A stretch of 64,000 nt of DNA from Tachypleus tridentatus (GCF_004210375.1 NC_134825.1:41472348-41536347); one strand, 5' to 3'; shown: positions 25,027 through 35,970, counted from the first letter of the stretch. Notes: generated by a model from the letters alone, not told the origin. Numbers and translations: made by a program.

Positions 25027-26187
25027 CAAAGTCAACTAAGAAGTGTTGATACCAGTTTGTTCCATTATTAATTGTATAAGAACTAAGAAGTGTTGATACC
25101 AGTTTGTTCCATTATTAATTGTATAAGAACTAAGAAGTGTTGATACCAGTTTGTTCCATTATTAATTGTATAAAAACTAAGAAGTGTTTACACCAGTTTG
25201 TTTCATTACTAGCTGTATAAGAACTAAGAAGTGTTGATACCAGTTTGTTCCATTATTAGCTGTATAAGAACTAAGAAGTGTTTATACCAGTTTGTTTTAT
25301 TATTAGCTATAAGAACTAAGAAGTGTTTGTACCAGTTTGTTTCATTATTAGCTAAAGAACTAAGTGTTTATACCAGTTTGTTTCATTATTAGCAGTAAAG
25401 AACTAAGTGTTGATACCAGTTTGTTCCATTATTAGCAGTATAAGAACTAAGAAGTGTTTATACCAGTTTGTTTCATTATTAGCTGTATAAGAACTAAGAA
25501 GTGTTTATACCAGTTTGTTTCATTATTAGCTGTATAAGAACTAAGAAGTGTTGATACCAGTTTGTTCCATTATTAATTGTATAAGAACTAAGAAGTGTTG
25601 ATACCAGTTTGTTCCATTATTAATTGTATAAGAACTAAGAAGTGTTTATACCAGTTTGTTTCATTATTAGCTGTATAAGAACTAAGAAGTGTTTATACCA
25701 GTTTGTTTTATTATTAGCAGTAAAGAACTAAGAAGTGTTGATACCAGTTTGTTCCATTATTAATTGTATAAGAACTAAGAAGTGTTTATACCAGTTTGTT
25801 TCATTATTAGCTGTATAAGAACTAAGAAGTGTTGATACCAGTTTGTTCCATTATTAATTGTATAAGAACTAAGAAGTGTTGATACCAGTTTGTTCCATAC
25901 CAGTTTGTTCCATTATTAATTGTATAAGAACTAAGAAGTGTTTATACCAGTTTGTTTCATTATTAGCTGTATAAGAACTAAGTGTTTATACCAGTTTGTT
26001 TCATTATTAGCATACTAAGAACTTTGTTTTATACCATTATTAGCAGTATAAGAACTAAGTGTTTATACCAGTTTGTTTCAATGTTAGCAGCATATAAAAC
26101 AAGAAGTGTTTATACCAGTTTGTTTCAATGTTAGCAGCATGAAAACAAGAAGTGTTTATACCAGTTTGTTTCATTATTAGCAGTATC
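25027..26187 (+). repeat. 47-bp satellite array, about 25 units, two subtypes
   Basis: Unit AAGAACTAAGAAGTGTTGAT plus ACCAGTTTGTTCCATTATTAATTGTAT. Subtype 1 has TGTTGATACC...TTCC...AATTG. Subtype 2 has TGTTTATACC...TTTC...AGCTG. They are interspersed. The last units (26040-26187) are shortened or diverged. Confidence 0.95.
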
Positions 26188-26189
26188 AT

Positions 26190-27200
26190 CGACTTCGGAA
26201 TTTAGTTATTTTTGAAGAGTAACATTAAACAGGTGAGTGACTTTAAGTATTTTGTTTTAACATGTTTTTATATTTTAAATCATAAGTAAACGATTCTCTC
26301 TTATCTAATTATTAAAACGTTGGTACTAAATAATTTTACATTTTTTTCTTTAAAACAAGACGTTTAATAACCATTATTCCACCTTAGAATAATTTAAGTA
26401 TCTTGAAATCGATAATTTAGAATATAATTGAAACATCCATGCACCACAGTTAATTTTAAAATGTTTCTTGATGTAATGATTTTTAAATACTTAACCAGGG
26501 GCTGCTTTTTTAAAAATAAAACGCTTAAATAATATCTTCTCATCACAACACTATTTTGAATCTGAAATAAAAATAAAGTAAAAAATAGTAACTGTGATCT
26601 ATTTCAATACGTAAATTTTGTATCAGTTTTGATTTTTTGGAAGTTTTGGAACGTTACTTTGTTACAATTTAGAATGCACTTGTTTTTTTTGTTGTTTTGT
26701 TGGAATTGTAAGTTAGACCATATATCTAGAGTTTGTGTTATACCTGAGATAATATTGCTAGAGTTACATTGTGATTCTTTCCACAAGATATACCTTATTT
26801 TCCCTCTCTATACAGCTTGCTCTTTCAAATGCTTACTTTTTATTGATTTATATAAATGTTTTAGATCGCACTAGTATCTATAGCGTAGATTAGATCCTGA
26901 ACAACTATTTAATAATTAGCACCCTTTATGGTTGTTTATTTCACAGTGAACGAGTTTTGTTTTCCTATTTATTTATTTGTCTTATGAGCAAGGAATAGAT
27001 ATCCTTAGGAAACTCTCATAGTATATGCAATTTCAAACTGTGACTTACAAATTTAAATTATTTATAGTCCGAAACATACCACAATATTCTTAAATACTGT
27101 TTTTTACGTGACCATCCTCGAATAAAAAATAATTATTTTGATTTGTTTGATAATACGTGTTATTTTTTATTGATACGTTTTTCACCTCTTCTGATTCGTT
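26190..27200. other. no gene seen
   Basis: AT-rich single-copy-looking DNA after the satellite. Frames on both strands overlap at 26604-26874 without domain signatures. Confidence 0.55.
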
Positions 27201-27204
27201 AGTC

Positions 27205-27481
27205 GGCCCGACATAGCCAGATGGTTAAGGTACTCGACTCGTAATCTGAGGGTCGCGAGTTCGAATCCCGGTCGACACCAGACATGCTCGCCCTTTCAGC
27301 TGTGGATACGTTATTATGTGACGGTCAATCCCACTATTCATTGTTAAAAGAGTAGCCCAAGAGATGGCGGTGGGTGGTGATTACTAGTTGCTTTCCCTCT
27401 AGCCTTACACTGCTAAATTAGAAACGGCTAGCAAAGATAGCCCTCGAGTAGCTTTGCGCAAAATTCAAAACAAACAAACAA
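27205..27481 (+). mobile_element. SINE-A copy, full length
   Basis: The head GGCCCGACATAGCCAGATGG has a canonical B box GAGTTCGAATCCC (about 27258), closer to a real tRNA than other copies. The body and tail AAATTCAAAACAAACAAACA are complete. Confidence 0.92.
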
Positions 27482-27947
27482 ATGAACAGTTCTTTAGTAT
27501 CAATAGAGTGTGATGCCTAGGTTCTCGTGCATATCAGATAATATCATTATCACTGTAAGTATAATATTATCACGTGCTTCTAATTCTACAATAAATTTGT
27601 ATTTTTCCATTCCACTTATCACATTGGTTTTCTTAGAAATTATTTCGGAAGTTGCTCCACACGTTTTCCAATTTCCGGTTTTTAAGTACTTGTGCTCTGA
27701 AGATTGTACCCCTGTAAGATAGCTTACTCCTCTTTATTTCGTCTCTACAGAGAAAGTTTCCAACAGGGATATTACTAAGTTCGCCCGATAGATTGTTTAT
27801 ACCCAGACGTAAGCCTACTTTAGCAGATGCAATAGCTCTTTGATAAAGAATAAAAATGTGGACAGACATCGCAGGGAATTAGGTAACTGTGTCATGACGC
27901 ACGTGAGATACATGTAACGACCTGCAAATCTACAAGTAATTATATTT

Positions 27948-28048
27948 ATTTGCTATTAAGCATACAAAACTACACAGTGGCCAAGCGGATATCGAACCTC
28001 GGTTTTCTTCGTTATAATCTACCAGACATACCGCAGAGTCACTTGGGG
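27948..28048 (-). mobile_element. SINE-C-like copy
   Basis: Inverse: TTTGCTATTAAGCATACAAA, CTACACAGTGGCCAAGCGGA, TATCGAACCTCGG and CATACCGCAGAGTCACTTGG. Confidence 0.65.
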
Positions 28049-28126
28049 AAAGACAACAGTTAGAACTAATGCATTAATAGACACTTAAAAGTACATTAGA
28101 ATGTATTTTTGTAAACTAAATTAAAA

Positions 28127-28243
28127 TGTGTGTTTTCTTATAGCAAAACCACATCGGGCGATCTGCTGAGCCCACCGACGGCAATCGAACCCCTGATTTT
28201 AGCGTTGTAAATCCGGAGACATACCGCTGTACTAGCGTAGAGC
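28127..28243 (-). mobile_element. SINE-B copy
   Basis: Inverse: GTGTGTTTTCTTATAGCAAA, ACCACATCGGGCGATCTGCT, GGCAATCGAACCCCTGATTT and CATACCGCTGTACTAGCG. Confidence 0.87.
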
Positions 28244-28249
28244 CTAAAT

Positions 28250-28800
28250 TAAAATAATAGCAATTAAAGAAATTACACTCCCCGCCCCCTTCCGGGATTT
28301 TGAAAACTCAGAAAATCCTTCTCAGATCCATAATCATGCATCACTTCTTGTAGTGTGATGATGATTCTCAGCCATAATGTACTGTTGAAATTTGATACAA
28401 ATTCGATCACACTTCACAAAGTTATTAACCCCAAATTGCAAAAATACCCTATCTTCCAATTATTAAAAAGAAAAAAACTTCGAAATTATCCAGAATCTGG
28501 ATCTGGATTTTTATGTGATCAAATTTAAGAGGAACTGTCCCAAACTGATTTGTCAGCTTGTTTATCTTTCTATTAGTTTTCGAGAAATACAGATACACAC
28601 ACACGGACCCGATTGTAATATCTTTGCCCCAGAAAGAGAAGGGTCAAGGATAACGATCTATAATTATGATATTAATAACATTATTCCTTACTTAATATCG
28701 TTAGGATATAATATTTCTAACTATCTTTCTCTGATAATTTTTAATGAAAAATTATTTTTCCAAACCTCTTTAAAATCACTTACTATTGAAAATCATGCGA
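28250..28800. other. probable old repeat, unidentified
   Basis: The texture resembles dispersed arthropod elements: matched CTGGATCTGGATTTTTATGT and CGAGAAATACAGATACACAC phrases and a CCCCGCCCCC start. A 96-codon open frame at 28515-28805 has no recognised domain. No terminal repeats found. Confidence 0.35.
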
Positions 28801-29183
28801 ATTAAACGAGTTTTGTCATAGACAAGAAACTATTAAACTCTGTAGTCAATGGCCTTAAGACACTGAGTACCAAGGGAAAAAAATCGATAGATTAATCTTG
28901 GCCAGCAGTCCTTGGCATTTGACCAGAAATAATTATACAGTCTGACTCTGCTAAAATAAACTGGATTAAACTTTTTACGCCTACTTTATATTGCCCTTGA
29001 CGACTTCCATGTTTGGTTTTATTCATAGCTTCTTTAGTCAAATTTATACTTTCGTCATTGACAGTACTGCTTAAAAATTAATAAACTATCACAGATTTAA
29101 ATCGTGTATTTTTATAACTTAATTAATATTTCTGTTTATAGGTTAGATTGCACATTTTTAGCATCATCTATTTCTATATATTA

Positions 29184-29478
29184 ATAAGATTTATAGCATG
29201 TTTCACAAGAATAGTGAAAATGTAACACACTGTTAACACGATGTATTATTAAATATTACTAGGTTTATAGTATTTTTTACAAGATTACTCAACACAGCAC
29301 ATTGTTAACACCGTGTATTATTATATATATAAGGTTTATACTTTGACAAGAATAATTGACGCATAATACACTTTTAACACCATGTATTATTTGATACTAA
29401 TAAGGCTTACAGTATGTTGCACACGATTACTTAACATACAACACACTGTTCACGCAATGAATTGTTAAATATTAATAA
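29184..29478 (+). repeat. about 73-bp degenerate tandem repeat, 4 units
   Basis: Each unit has a (A)ATAAGG(T/C)TTATAGTAT-like part, ACAAGAATA and ACACACTGTTAACACGATGT, then ATTATTAAATATT. Diverged. Confidence 0.75.
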
Positions 29479-29597
29479 GAGTGATGTCCATTCTTGACTT
29501 TCAACTCTAAGTGTGAGGATGGTTCATTCTACTATAAAATAAACATTTTTATTTTGTATCTATCTTATATTTGTACCTGAATAATGTATGTATAATT

Positions 29598-29717
29598 CCC
29601 CCTCTGGAACAGCAGTAAGTCTTTAGACTTACAACGCTAAAATAAGAGATTCGATTTCACTCGGTGGACACAGCAGATAGCACGATGTAACTTTGCTATA
29701 GGAAAACACATACACAC
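29598..29717 (+). mobile_element. SINE-B copy
   Basis: CCCCTCTGGAACAGCAGTAA, then AGAGATTCGATTTCACTCGG and CGATGTAACTTTGCTATAGG with an ACACA end. Confidence 0.82.
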
Positions 29718-29719
29718 TC

Positions 29720-30700
29720 CTGTATTGTAAAAGACCAATTTACCAATTTACAACAAAGTATAAATTACGTGTACTGTGTTGAAATACGTGAATACCTTTA
29801 AGCAGTTATATAAACTAACCATTATAAATGCAACTTCTCGAAATATGCATAGATAAATATTTACAGAAAATCGGACTTTATCACTAGAAGGCGCTAATAG
29901 TTATCTAAATGATTCGCTGTTAGTTTCGCTCACAGTATCATTGTTGAGTTCAAACTATTTGTGTTGCTTCGAGCAGTTGGTCGATGTTTAGTTCTATCTT
30001 GAACTCTTCTCGTGAACTTGTTTGTTTTTGTTTATTGTTTCCACCGTCATACGGTTTACCTCGAGCATAAAAGTTAACTATTAGGCTTAAAACGCTTTCT
30101 TAGGCCTTCCTCAGCGTTATCCGTCGGTCTATCTGATTTCACTTGTGTGAACAGTAAATTGTTTCCACGTGAAACTGATGCCAAGTGAAAGAAAAGTTCA
30201 ATGCCACACGTGGCATGAGAACCTTTGTGAATATCGTTCATGTGCTGTAGCTCAAAATTGTAAAAGCGATGCCTTGCGTCTTCACTTTGAAACCTGAATT
30301 CTTTACTAGTATTCTGTACGTTTTTGTTTTAAGTGTCTCAGTTTCTAAAGCTTCTAGTTGTACCATCAGCACCGAAAGAATCATCTTATCTCTTAGTAAA
30401 ATTGTTAAGCGACATCTTATACAAATTAAAAATGAGTTCCCTCCTTTATAAACCTTCAAACTCAACCTCTTAGTATCTTACAAACCAATCTTACCATTAT
30501 CAACACTAAATATCAGTTTTCTTCAAGTCTTTATCAAAGATCAGATTAACTACAAAAATTCGCTAGCCTCTTCATTACGTTTAAATTCAGATTTATCTTT
30601 ATCGACCCTAAACGTAGCTTTTCATTTATGAATTACCTTTACCGTTATCAAAAGTAAGTCACATGTTTCCAGTGATATGTTAGAAGTAAGCATTGCTCTT
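29720..30700. other. no gene seen
   Basis: Contains CTTTCTTAGGCCTTCCTCAG and other moderate-GC patches near 30030-30200, but no coding signature. Confidence 0.5.
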
Positions 30701-30705
30701 ATACG

Positions 30706-30984
30706 TCCCGGCATGGCCAAGCGTGTTAAGGCGTGCGACTCGTAATCTGAAGGTCGCGGGTTCGCATCTCGGTCGCCCCAAACATGCTCGCCCTTTCAGC
30801 CGTGGGGGCGTTATAATGTGACGGTCAATCCCACTATTTGTTGGTAAAAGAGTAGCCCAAGAGTTGGCGGTGGGTGGTGATGACTAGCTGTCTTCCCTCT
30901 AGTCTTACACTGCTAAATTAGGGACGGCTAGCACAGATAGCCCTCGAGTAGCTTTGTGCGAAATTCAAAAACAAAACAAACAAA
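30706..30984 (+). mobile_element. SINE-A copy, full length, with target duplication
   Basis: A-box-like ATGGCCAAGCGTGTTAAGG and B-box-like GCGGGTTCGCATCTCGG in the tRNA-like head, full body, tail AAAAACAAAACAAACAAA. GCTCTTATAC before and GCTCTTACAC after the element form a near-perfect target duplication. Confidence 0.93.
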
Positions 30985-32960
30985 GCTCTTACACTTTCAA
31001 ATATCGGCACTTGAACTAATACATTAAGAATTGGATTCACTTTTATAAACACTAACTACCACCCCTTTATTGTTAAAATAAAGTATCAACCTCTCTAGTT
31101 ATTCTTAAAATTTTAAATATAATCATAACACAGCATAAAAAAGTTGTTCAAAATTAGAAATACGTTTGCGGTTTTACCAATCACTTCACATACAAACATT
31201 GTCCACTAATGTTTAATTACAAGAATATGACAGTGTCTCAAAAGCTGTAACACTGAGGTATAATATCACGAGAGTATAAACGTTTTTATCGAATCAAAAG
31301 TCGTTTGTATTTTATTAATTCATTCCAAGTTAGATCTCTGATTTGATGTCGTTAGTTTGTACTTCGCAGGTTTCTTTCTTACCTCACAACGTTTGGTCTT
31401 TCCTACGAAGTACTTGTTTATTTTCCATACATTTATAAGACTTCTGTTTCATCATACAAATAACCAGGTTATCTGCGCCATTTAACTGACGTAACATACA
31501 ATATGAACATACAGCTTTCATATTTTCATGATGTTACAAAACACGTCGATTCTAATAAGATTAGTATCACAGGTCGCGCCATCTACTAAATGATATGCAT
31601 ATTTGACAACATTACGCAATCTGTACAATTGCGTGAAGCTCCTGCTGATTTAGGGACAGATTAGAACTATTATGTTGACTGATTAGAAATACTTAGCAAT
31701 ACATCAGGACTGTTATGGTAACTAATTACTCAGTAATAGATCAGGACTATTATGTTAACTGATCAGACTCACTATTGGATAGGTTTGTGTCATTATATTG
31801 ATCAATCAGACCCCAATAGATAGGATGGGACTATTATATTAACTGATCAGACTCAATAATGAATTAGGTTGCGACATTTATTTTAACTAATGGATAGACT
31901 GGACAGGTATCACTAGGTGTCTAGAAGATTTCTAGAACGGACCCTAATGTATCTTCAGAGATTTTGACGTTTCAATTTGTCGATCATGATTTTCAATTTT
32001 ATTTTTAAGACGCCAACTAGGAATTATGGGCACGGGCAAATAGAATCTGGGAACGTGCCTATTTCTAGCGATGCCTCTGCTTCGACATCTCACTATGAAA
32101 GGAAATAAAAATTTGATCATTATCAATATAAAAAACCGACTTCTCTATATCTGCTGATATAGAGGTATGTACATCAGTAGCGCATTTACCAGAGATAAAC
32201 TAGTCTTCAGTGAATCATAAAAAATAGTGTTGTATTCAGTTTACAAGTGTTTGAATCTCATCAATTACAAATATATAATTACTGCAATTTTAAAACGCAG
32301 TGACAGAAGATGTAATTTACGTAAGATACAGCTATGGCTGACCACAGTGACTGTGTCAATACTGATTGGTGCGACAAAGCCAGTACGACCTATTAGCGTA
32401 CGTTAAACATCTTGGAAGTATACCGCTTATAATTGCGGTGCAAAGTAGGGTAGTGAATTCCAAAGGGTGTTAATTTAGTGTTATCTATTAGGCTAAATGT
32501 TAGTTTTAGTTACGTTACACATTTTCGTGATTTTTTGGATATTTTATGTTTTGATAAATATTACACAATGTATATCAGTGGTGTATCTTGGCCGACGGCT
32601 GTGAATTATTGCATTATTATTGGCATTAGTTACGTATATCTATAATAATATATAATTCTGCATAAGTAATATTTCTGATAAAATATAGATACCTCTCATG
32701 ATATTAGGTAATGCCTCCATCAGTATAGTTGTACGTAATATCTCTGATGATATATATATATACATATTTAATATCACCAATACTATGTTAGCATTCTTAA
32801 GTAATAACTGTAATACAAATAAAACCTATTAATTCATTATTTCTTATAATAATTACGTTTATCTTCATGTAATATTTTTTTAGTAAATACGTTGTTATGC
32901 TCTTGTTTTTTACAGTTTCAATTTTTATTAAAATGTAGAAAATTTGTGACTTTATTCAAG
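30985..32960. other. region upstream of SLC6; no exon placed
   Basis: Apart from the degenerate repeat at 31660-31905, AT-rich. A 5' untranslated exon and promoter probably lie here or further upstream but cannot be recognised. A possible acceptor (TTTTTTACAG) ends at 32915, just upstream of the start codon. Confidence 0.45.
31660..31905 (+). repeat. degenerate tandem repeat around GGACTATTATGTTAACTGAT
   Basis: About four diverged units of roughly 55-65 bp: GAACTATTATGTTGACTGAT, GGACTGTTATGGTAACTAAT, GGACTATTATGTTAACTGAT and GGACTATTATATTAACTGAT. Confidence 0.7.
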
Positions 32961-32962
32961 AA

Positions 32963-33191
32963 ATGGCTCCCAAAAATGAAAAATCAGAAATCGTCAGTAT
33001 AGAAAAAGGAGTGAAAATGATTACAATACCTGATGAAATGAACCAGTCGGTAACAAAGTCAGATAAGGAGAACGAACCAGAACGTGGGGAATGGGGAGGA
33101 AAACTGGACTTTATTTTCAGCTGCATAAGCTACGCTGTCGGTCTTTGCAACGTATGGCGATTTCCATACTTGTGTTATAAAAATGGTGGAG
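32963..33191 (+). CDS. SLC6 exon 1: N-terminus and TM1a
   Basis: Encodes 76 codons plus one base. A polar cytoplasmic tail of about 43 residues is followed by [12 protein letters not shown] and TM1, with the family signature [17 protein letters not shown] at 32963 follows an in-frame stop at 32936-32938, which supports this start. The donor is G|GTAAGT at 33192. Odd: codon 62 (33146-33148) is TGC (Cys) where the family has Gly in GLGNVWRF, and codon 56 is Ser where Gly is usual. The Gly-to-Cys site corresponds to the unwound part of TM1 that contacts substrate in LeuT-fold transporters. Confidence 0.9.
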
Positions 33192-33298
33192 GTAAGTGTC
33201 TCGTGGTTTAATCCAACATAATATACATTAAAGCTTTACCTTACTAAATAGTAAATCGGTGGTTCTAATGGATTATATGTTGTTGTTTGTTATTTAAG

Positions 33299-33429
33299 TG
33301 CATTTTTGTTTCCCTACCTCATCTGTTTAGTCTTGTGTGCTGTTCGTCTATTCTTCCTGGAAGTGGCCATTGGTCATTACCTCAGCATTGGTGGTGTCGG
33401 GGTCTGGAATTTGATTCCTGTCTTTAATG
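33299..33429 (+). CDS. SLC6 exon 2: TM1b and TM2
   Basis: Read from 33300 it encodes AFLFPYLICLVLCAVRLFFL then EVAIGHYLSIGGVGVW, the usual TM1b-TM2 region. The donor is GTAGCT at 33430. Exon 1 ends in phase 1, so the acceptor should be followed by GTGCA, but the sequence after AG is TGCA: one G is missing at the junction. Joined as written the frame is lost and a stop follows. The intron before it is only 107 bp. Confidence 0.85.
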
Positions 33430-33552
33430 GTAGCTATTGTTGTTTAATTCTAGTGTTTTAGCATTTTTCACCTTTTCCGGATATATATAACTCATACTTG
33501 TGTCTCAAATATGTCAACAGTTCTTATATTATGTAATCTATACTTTCACTAG

Positions 33553-33670
33553 GAATTGGCTTTGCTTCAATGACCATCGTTTGTCTCTATAATATCTACT
33601 ACGTGGTGATAATAGCTTGGACATTACTCTACCTCGTGTCCTCAATGACGACACAACTGCCTTGGGAATC
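33553..33670 (+). CDS. SLC6 exon 3: TM3
   Basis: In frame with exon 2 (G|GA joins to Gly). Encodes GIGFASMTIVCLYNIYYVV, then IIAWTLLYLVSSMTTQLPWE, matching TM3 and the start of extracellular loop 2. Two donors are possible: GTGAGG at 33671 (phase 2) or GTAATT at 33676. The second would place an in-frame TGA exactly where the family has the conserved loop-2 Cys after LPWxS, so the first is preferred. Confidence 0.85.
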
Positions 33671-33744
33671 GTGAGGTAATTATGTTAAATGTATTTCTCT
33701 GATCCTGGTCAACTGTTTTAATTACTCTTTTTTTTTTTTTTTAG

Positions 33745-33792
33745 GATTAACTGTTACAAGCATCCAGACACTGGGGACACTGAATTAAATTA
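33745..33792 (+). CDS. possible remnant of the SLC6 extracellular loop 2 exon
   Basis: Follows a T-rich tract and AG at 33743-33744. Joined to exon 3 in phase 2 it reads INCYKHPDTGDTELN and then stops at TAA. One Cys fits the loop-2 disulfide region, but the WNT motif and all of TM4 are absent. The sequence then runs into a 47-bp tandem repeat. Weak evidence: it could be chance sequence after a pyrimidine tract. Confidence 0.3.
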
Positions 33793-33823
33793 AGAACAAT
33801 TTAATCTGATAGTACTTTACATG

Positions 33824-34105
33824 TGGCCGAGAGTGGCCTTGTGGTTAATGTGCCCTTAGTACTTTACATATGGCAGAGAGTGGCCTTGTGGTTAATGTGC
33901 CCTAAGTACTTTACATATGGCCGAGAGTGGCCTTGTTGTTAATGTACCCTTAGTACTTTACATATGGCCGAGAGTGGCCTTGTGGTTAATGTGCTCTTAG
34001 TACTTTACATATGGCCGAGAGTGGCTTTGTTGTTAATGTGCCCTTAGTACTTTACATATGGCCGAGAGTAGCCTTGTGGTTAATTTGCCTAACTGTTAAA
34101 CCGGA
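33824..34105 (+). repeat. 47-bp tandem repeat, about 6 copies
   Basis: Unit TGGCCGAGAGTGGCCTTGTG plus GTTAATGTGCCCTTAGTACTTTACATA. The unit resembles a tRNA-like SINE head (GTGGCCTTGTGGTTAA). The last copy continues into SINE-like sequence ending near 34190, so the array probably grew from the 5' end of a SINE. It sits where the TM4-TM5 exon of the SLC6 gene would be expected. Confidence 0.85.
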
Positions 34106-34584
34106 TACTCTTGAGTCACGCAAAGTTATCTTAAATCGCATTATACGCTTTTGTACCGTGTGTGTGTTATAAGAGTGACAGTCAGATCCCACTTTCAGAA
34201 CAAGAATGATGTGTCGAGAATTGTCAGTAGATGATACTAATACTACTTTTCCTCAATTCTGTTATTTAAAAAAAGCCTTTTTTATTACTTTGGGTGCAGT
34301 ACTGAAGTAAAATACACTACATTTCGATTTAATAGGACAGTACACTATAATAATGAACATTTCTACTTGATAGAACCGGTTATTACATAATTACTAATTA
34401 TGCATTACACTATACTACAGCAATGTTTTGATAACTTTGAACGCAATAATTATGTTTCCTGAATACTTTTCACATATCTTCAGTTTTTCCTGACCTTTCT
34501 CCGCGTGAGGTGAACAACTGCTTTTGCTTATATATATATCCATGGTAAGTAATTTTAATCTGTTGAAAAGACAGAAGGTAGTCG

Positions 34585-34915
34585 TTGTACAGAGCCCATC
34601 GCATATTCTTTTACCAACGAATATATATAAATGTTATTATTACATTTATATATAAATGTTATTGTTATTACATTTATATATAAATGTTATTGTCATTATA
34701 TTCAGATTTAAATGTTATTGTTAATATATTAATATACTAATCTTATTATTACTACATTCATATACGATATAAACACCATTAAATATTAATGTTAGATATT
34801 AAAGGTCGTTGGACAGAACCCATCGCATATTCTTTTACCAACGAATAGTGGGATTAACCGTACATTTTAATGCCCCTGACGCTTAAGACAAACACTAATA
34901 ACCAGGCTGGGCAAC
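34585..34915 (-). repeat. two SINE-A fragments flanking an AT-rich short tandem repeat
   Basis: CATCGCATATTCTTTTACCA is present at about 34598 and again at about 34821, in both cases at the end of a SINE-A fragment. Between them lie about three units of ATATATAAATGTTATTGTTATTACATTT. The second SINE fragment extends to about 34890 (GGGATTAACCGTACATT). Confidence 0.7.
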
Positions 34916-35144
34916 AGATAAAACTTCCCATCTAATGTAGCTGTAGTTTACGTCTTTAGTGAAAACAGTGTCATTGTTAATCAGTAACTGTCAAGCGACT
35001 TTTTTTTTTCGTTTATTTGCTGTCAAGCTTTAATACTAGTTAATAATTCTTTAATCAAAACGTAACAAAACTAAATTAGTGTTATATTTTCTCAGAAGTG
35101 AACTCTGTGTAATCAGTAATAATTTATTATATTAATGTTATTAG

Positions 35145-35248
35145 GTCTGGGTGACAGTAGGAACACAAGTGTTTTTCACCTTTGGTATTGGTTTCGGTTC
35201 CGTCGTAACTCTTGGAAGCTATAACAAGTTTAGCGACAACTTCTTCCG
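35145..35248 (+). CDS. SLC6 exon 4: TM6
   Basis: Encodes VWVTVGTQVFFTFGIGFGSV then VTLGSYNKFSDNFFR, the substrate- and ion-binding TM6 with the GSYN signature. Acceptor AG at 35143-35144, donor GTAACA at 35249. It starts in phase 0. The preceding TM4-TM5 coding sequence is missing. Thr replaces the Ser common at the TM6 chloride site (FFS in GAT1-like proteins). Confidence 0.88.
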
Positions 35249-35442
35249 GTAACAAAAAAAAAAAAACCCAACAAGCTCTTAAGAATTTTTTTTTAATTTT
35301 TTTTGATTTGATTATTTAACAATGATTCGCACAAAAATGTTCAATGTAATAATTCTCTGTACTCTGTATTCGTTATTCTTTCAATGGATATTATTGTACA
35401 CTTTGCACACATTCATTATTGTTTCTATATCTTTATTTCTAG

Positions 35443-35573
35443 AGATGGATATATTCTGTATATTGTTAACCCTGCTACCAGCATATTTGCTGGTACTGTG
35501 ATATTTTCCGTCCTCGGTCACATGACCTACATTAAAGGCGACGGGACAGAAGTTGCTGACGTTGTAACGTCCG
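35443..35573 (+). CDS. SLC6 exon 5: TM7
   Basis: Phase 2 to phase 1, in frame with the previous exon (CG|A gives Arg). Encodes RDGYILYIVNPATSIFAG then TVIFSVLGHMTYIKG, with the TM7 Asn and Ser used for Na+/Cl- binding in the family, followed by loop 4 with ADVVTSG. Donor GTAAGA at 35574. No frame damage in this exon. Confidence 0.9.
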
Positions 35574-35858
35574 GTAAGATAATTCAGTCTTCTTGTGCTT
35601 CAGTTGTTTATATAAACAGTAAAAGTTCTGTTTCTGTACAAAATCAACGTGTAACAGAATATTTCAGAACAAACTTTATTAATATTTTCTTGAATCTTTG
35701 TTCTAAAACATTTAAAATGAAACGTCTATTGGTAAGTTACAGTATGTCAACATCTTAATATACTCTAAGTATTATCAGACAGTGACCTGTTGTGTTATTT
35801 TCAGAGTACAAACACGGTCTTTGTTTAAATATAATCTAACATGGTGTATTTTCTTCAG

Positions 35859-35970
35859 GTCCAGGGTTAGCATTCCTTGTTTATCCAGAAGTTGTTCTAC
35901 AGTTGCCACCTCCCCTTTATGGTCAATTGTGTTCTTCCTCATGCTGTTAATTCTTGGAATTGACAGCCAG
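35859..35970 (+). CDS. SLC6 exon 6: loop 4 and TM8 start, with 1-base frameshift
   Basis: Begins G|GT PGLAFLVYPEVVLQLP in frame, then jumps frame to TSPLWSIVFFLMLLILGIDSQ. One base is missing around 35907-35914 in a C-rich stretch: 112 nt where 113 would keep phase. Ends CAG|GTCAGC. The last bases of this exon and its donor are the seed of the 41-bp minisatellite that follows. Confidence 0.88.

Noticed and set aside
27205..27280. tRNA gene with canonical A and B boxes
   Set aside because: It is the head of a full-length SINE-A; the body and tail follow directly and the arms do not pair as a functional tRNA. The same holds for the heads at 30706, 37907 and 42029.
33301..33302. Non-canonical splice acceptor rescuing the exon 2 frame
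   Set aside because: It would need an intron ending in AA rather than AG; a missing base is simpler.
35384..35758. 124-codon protein starting at 35384
   Set aside because: Only the middle (35443-35573) is coding: it is SLC6 exon 5 with intron read-through on both sides.
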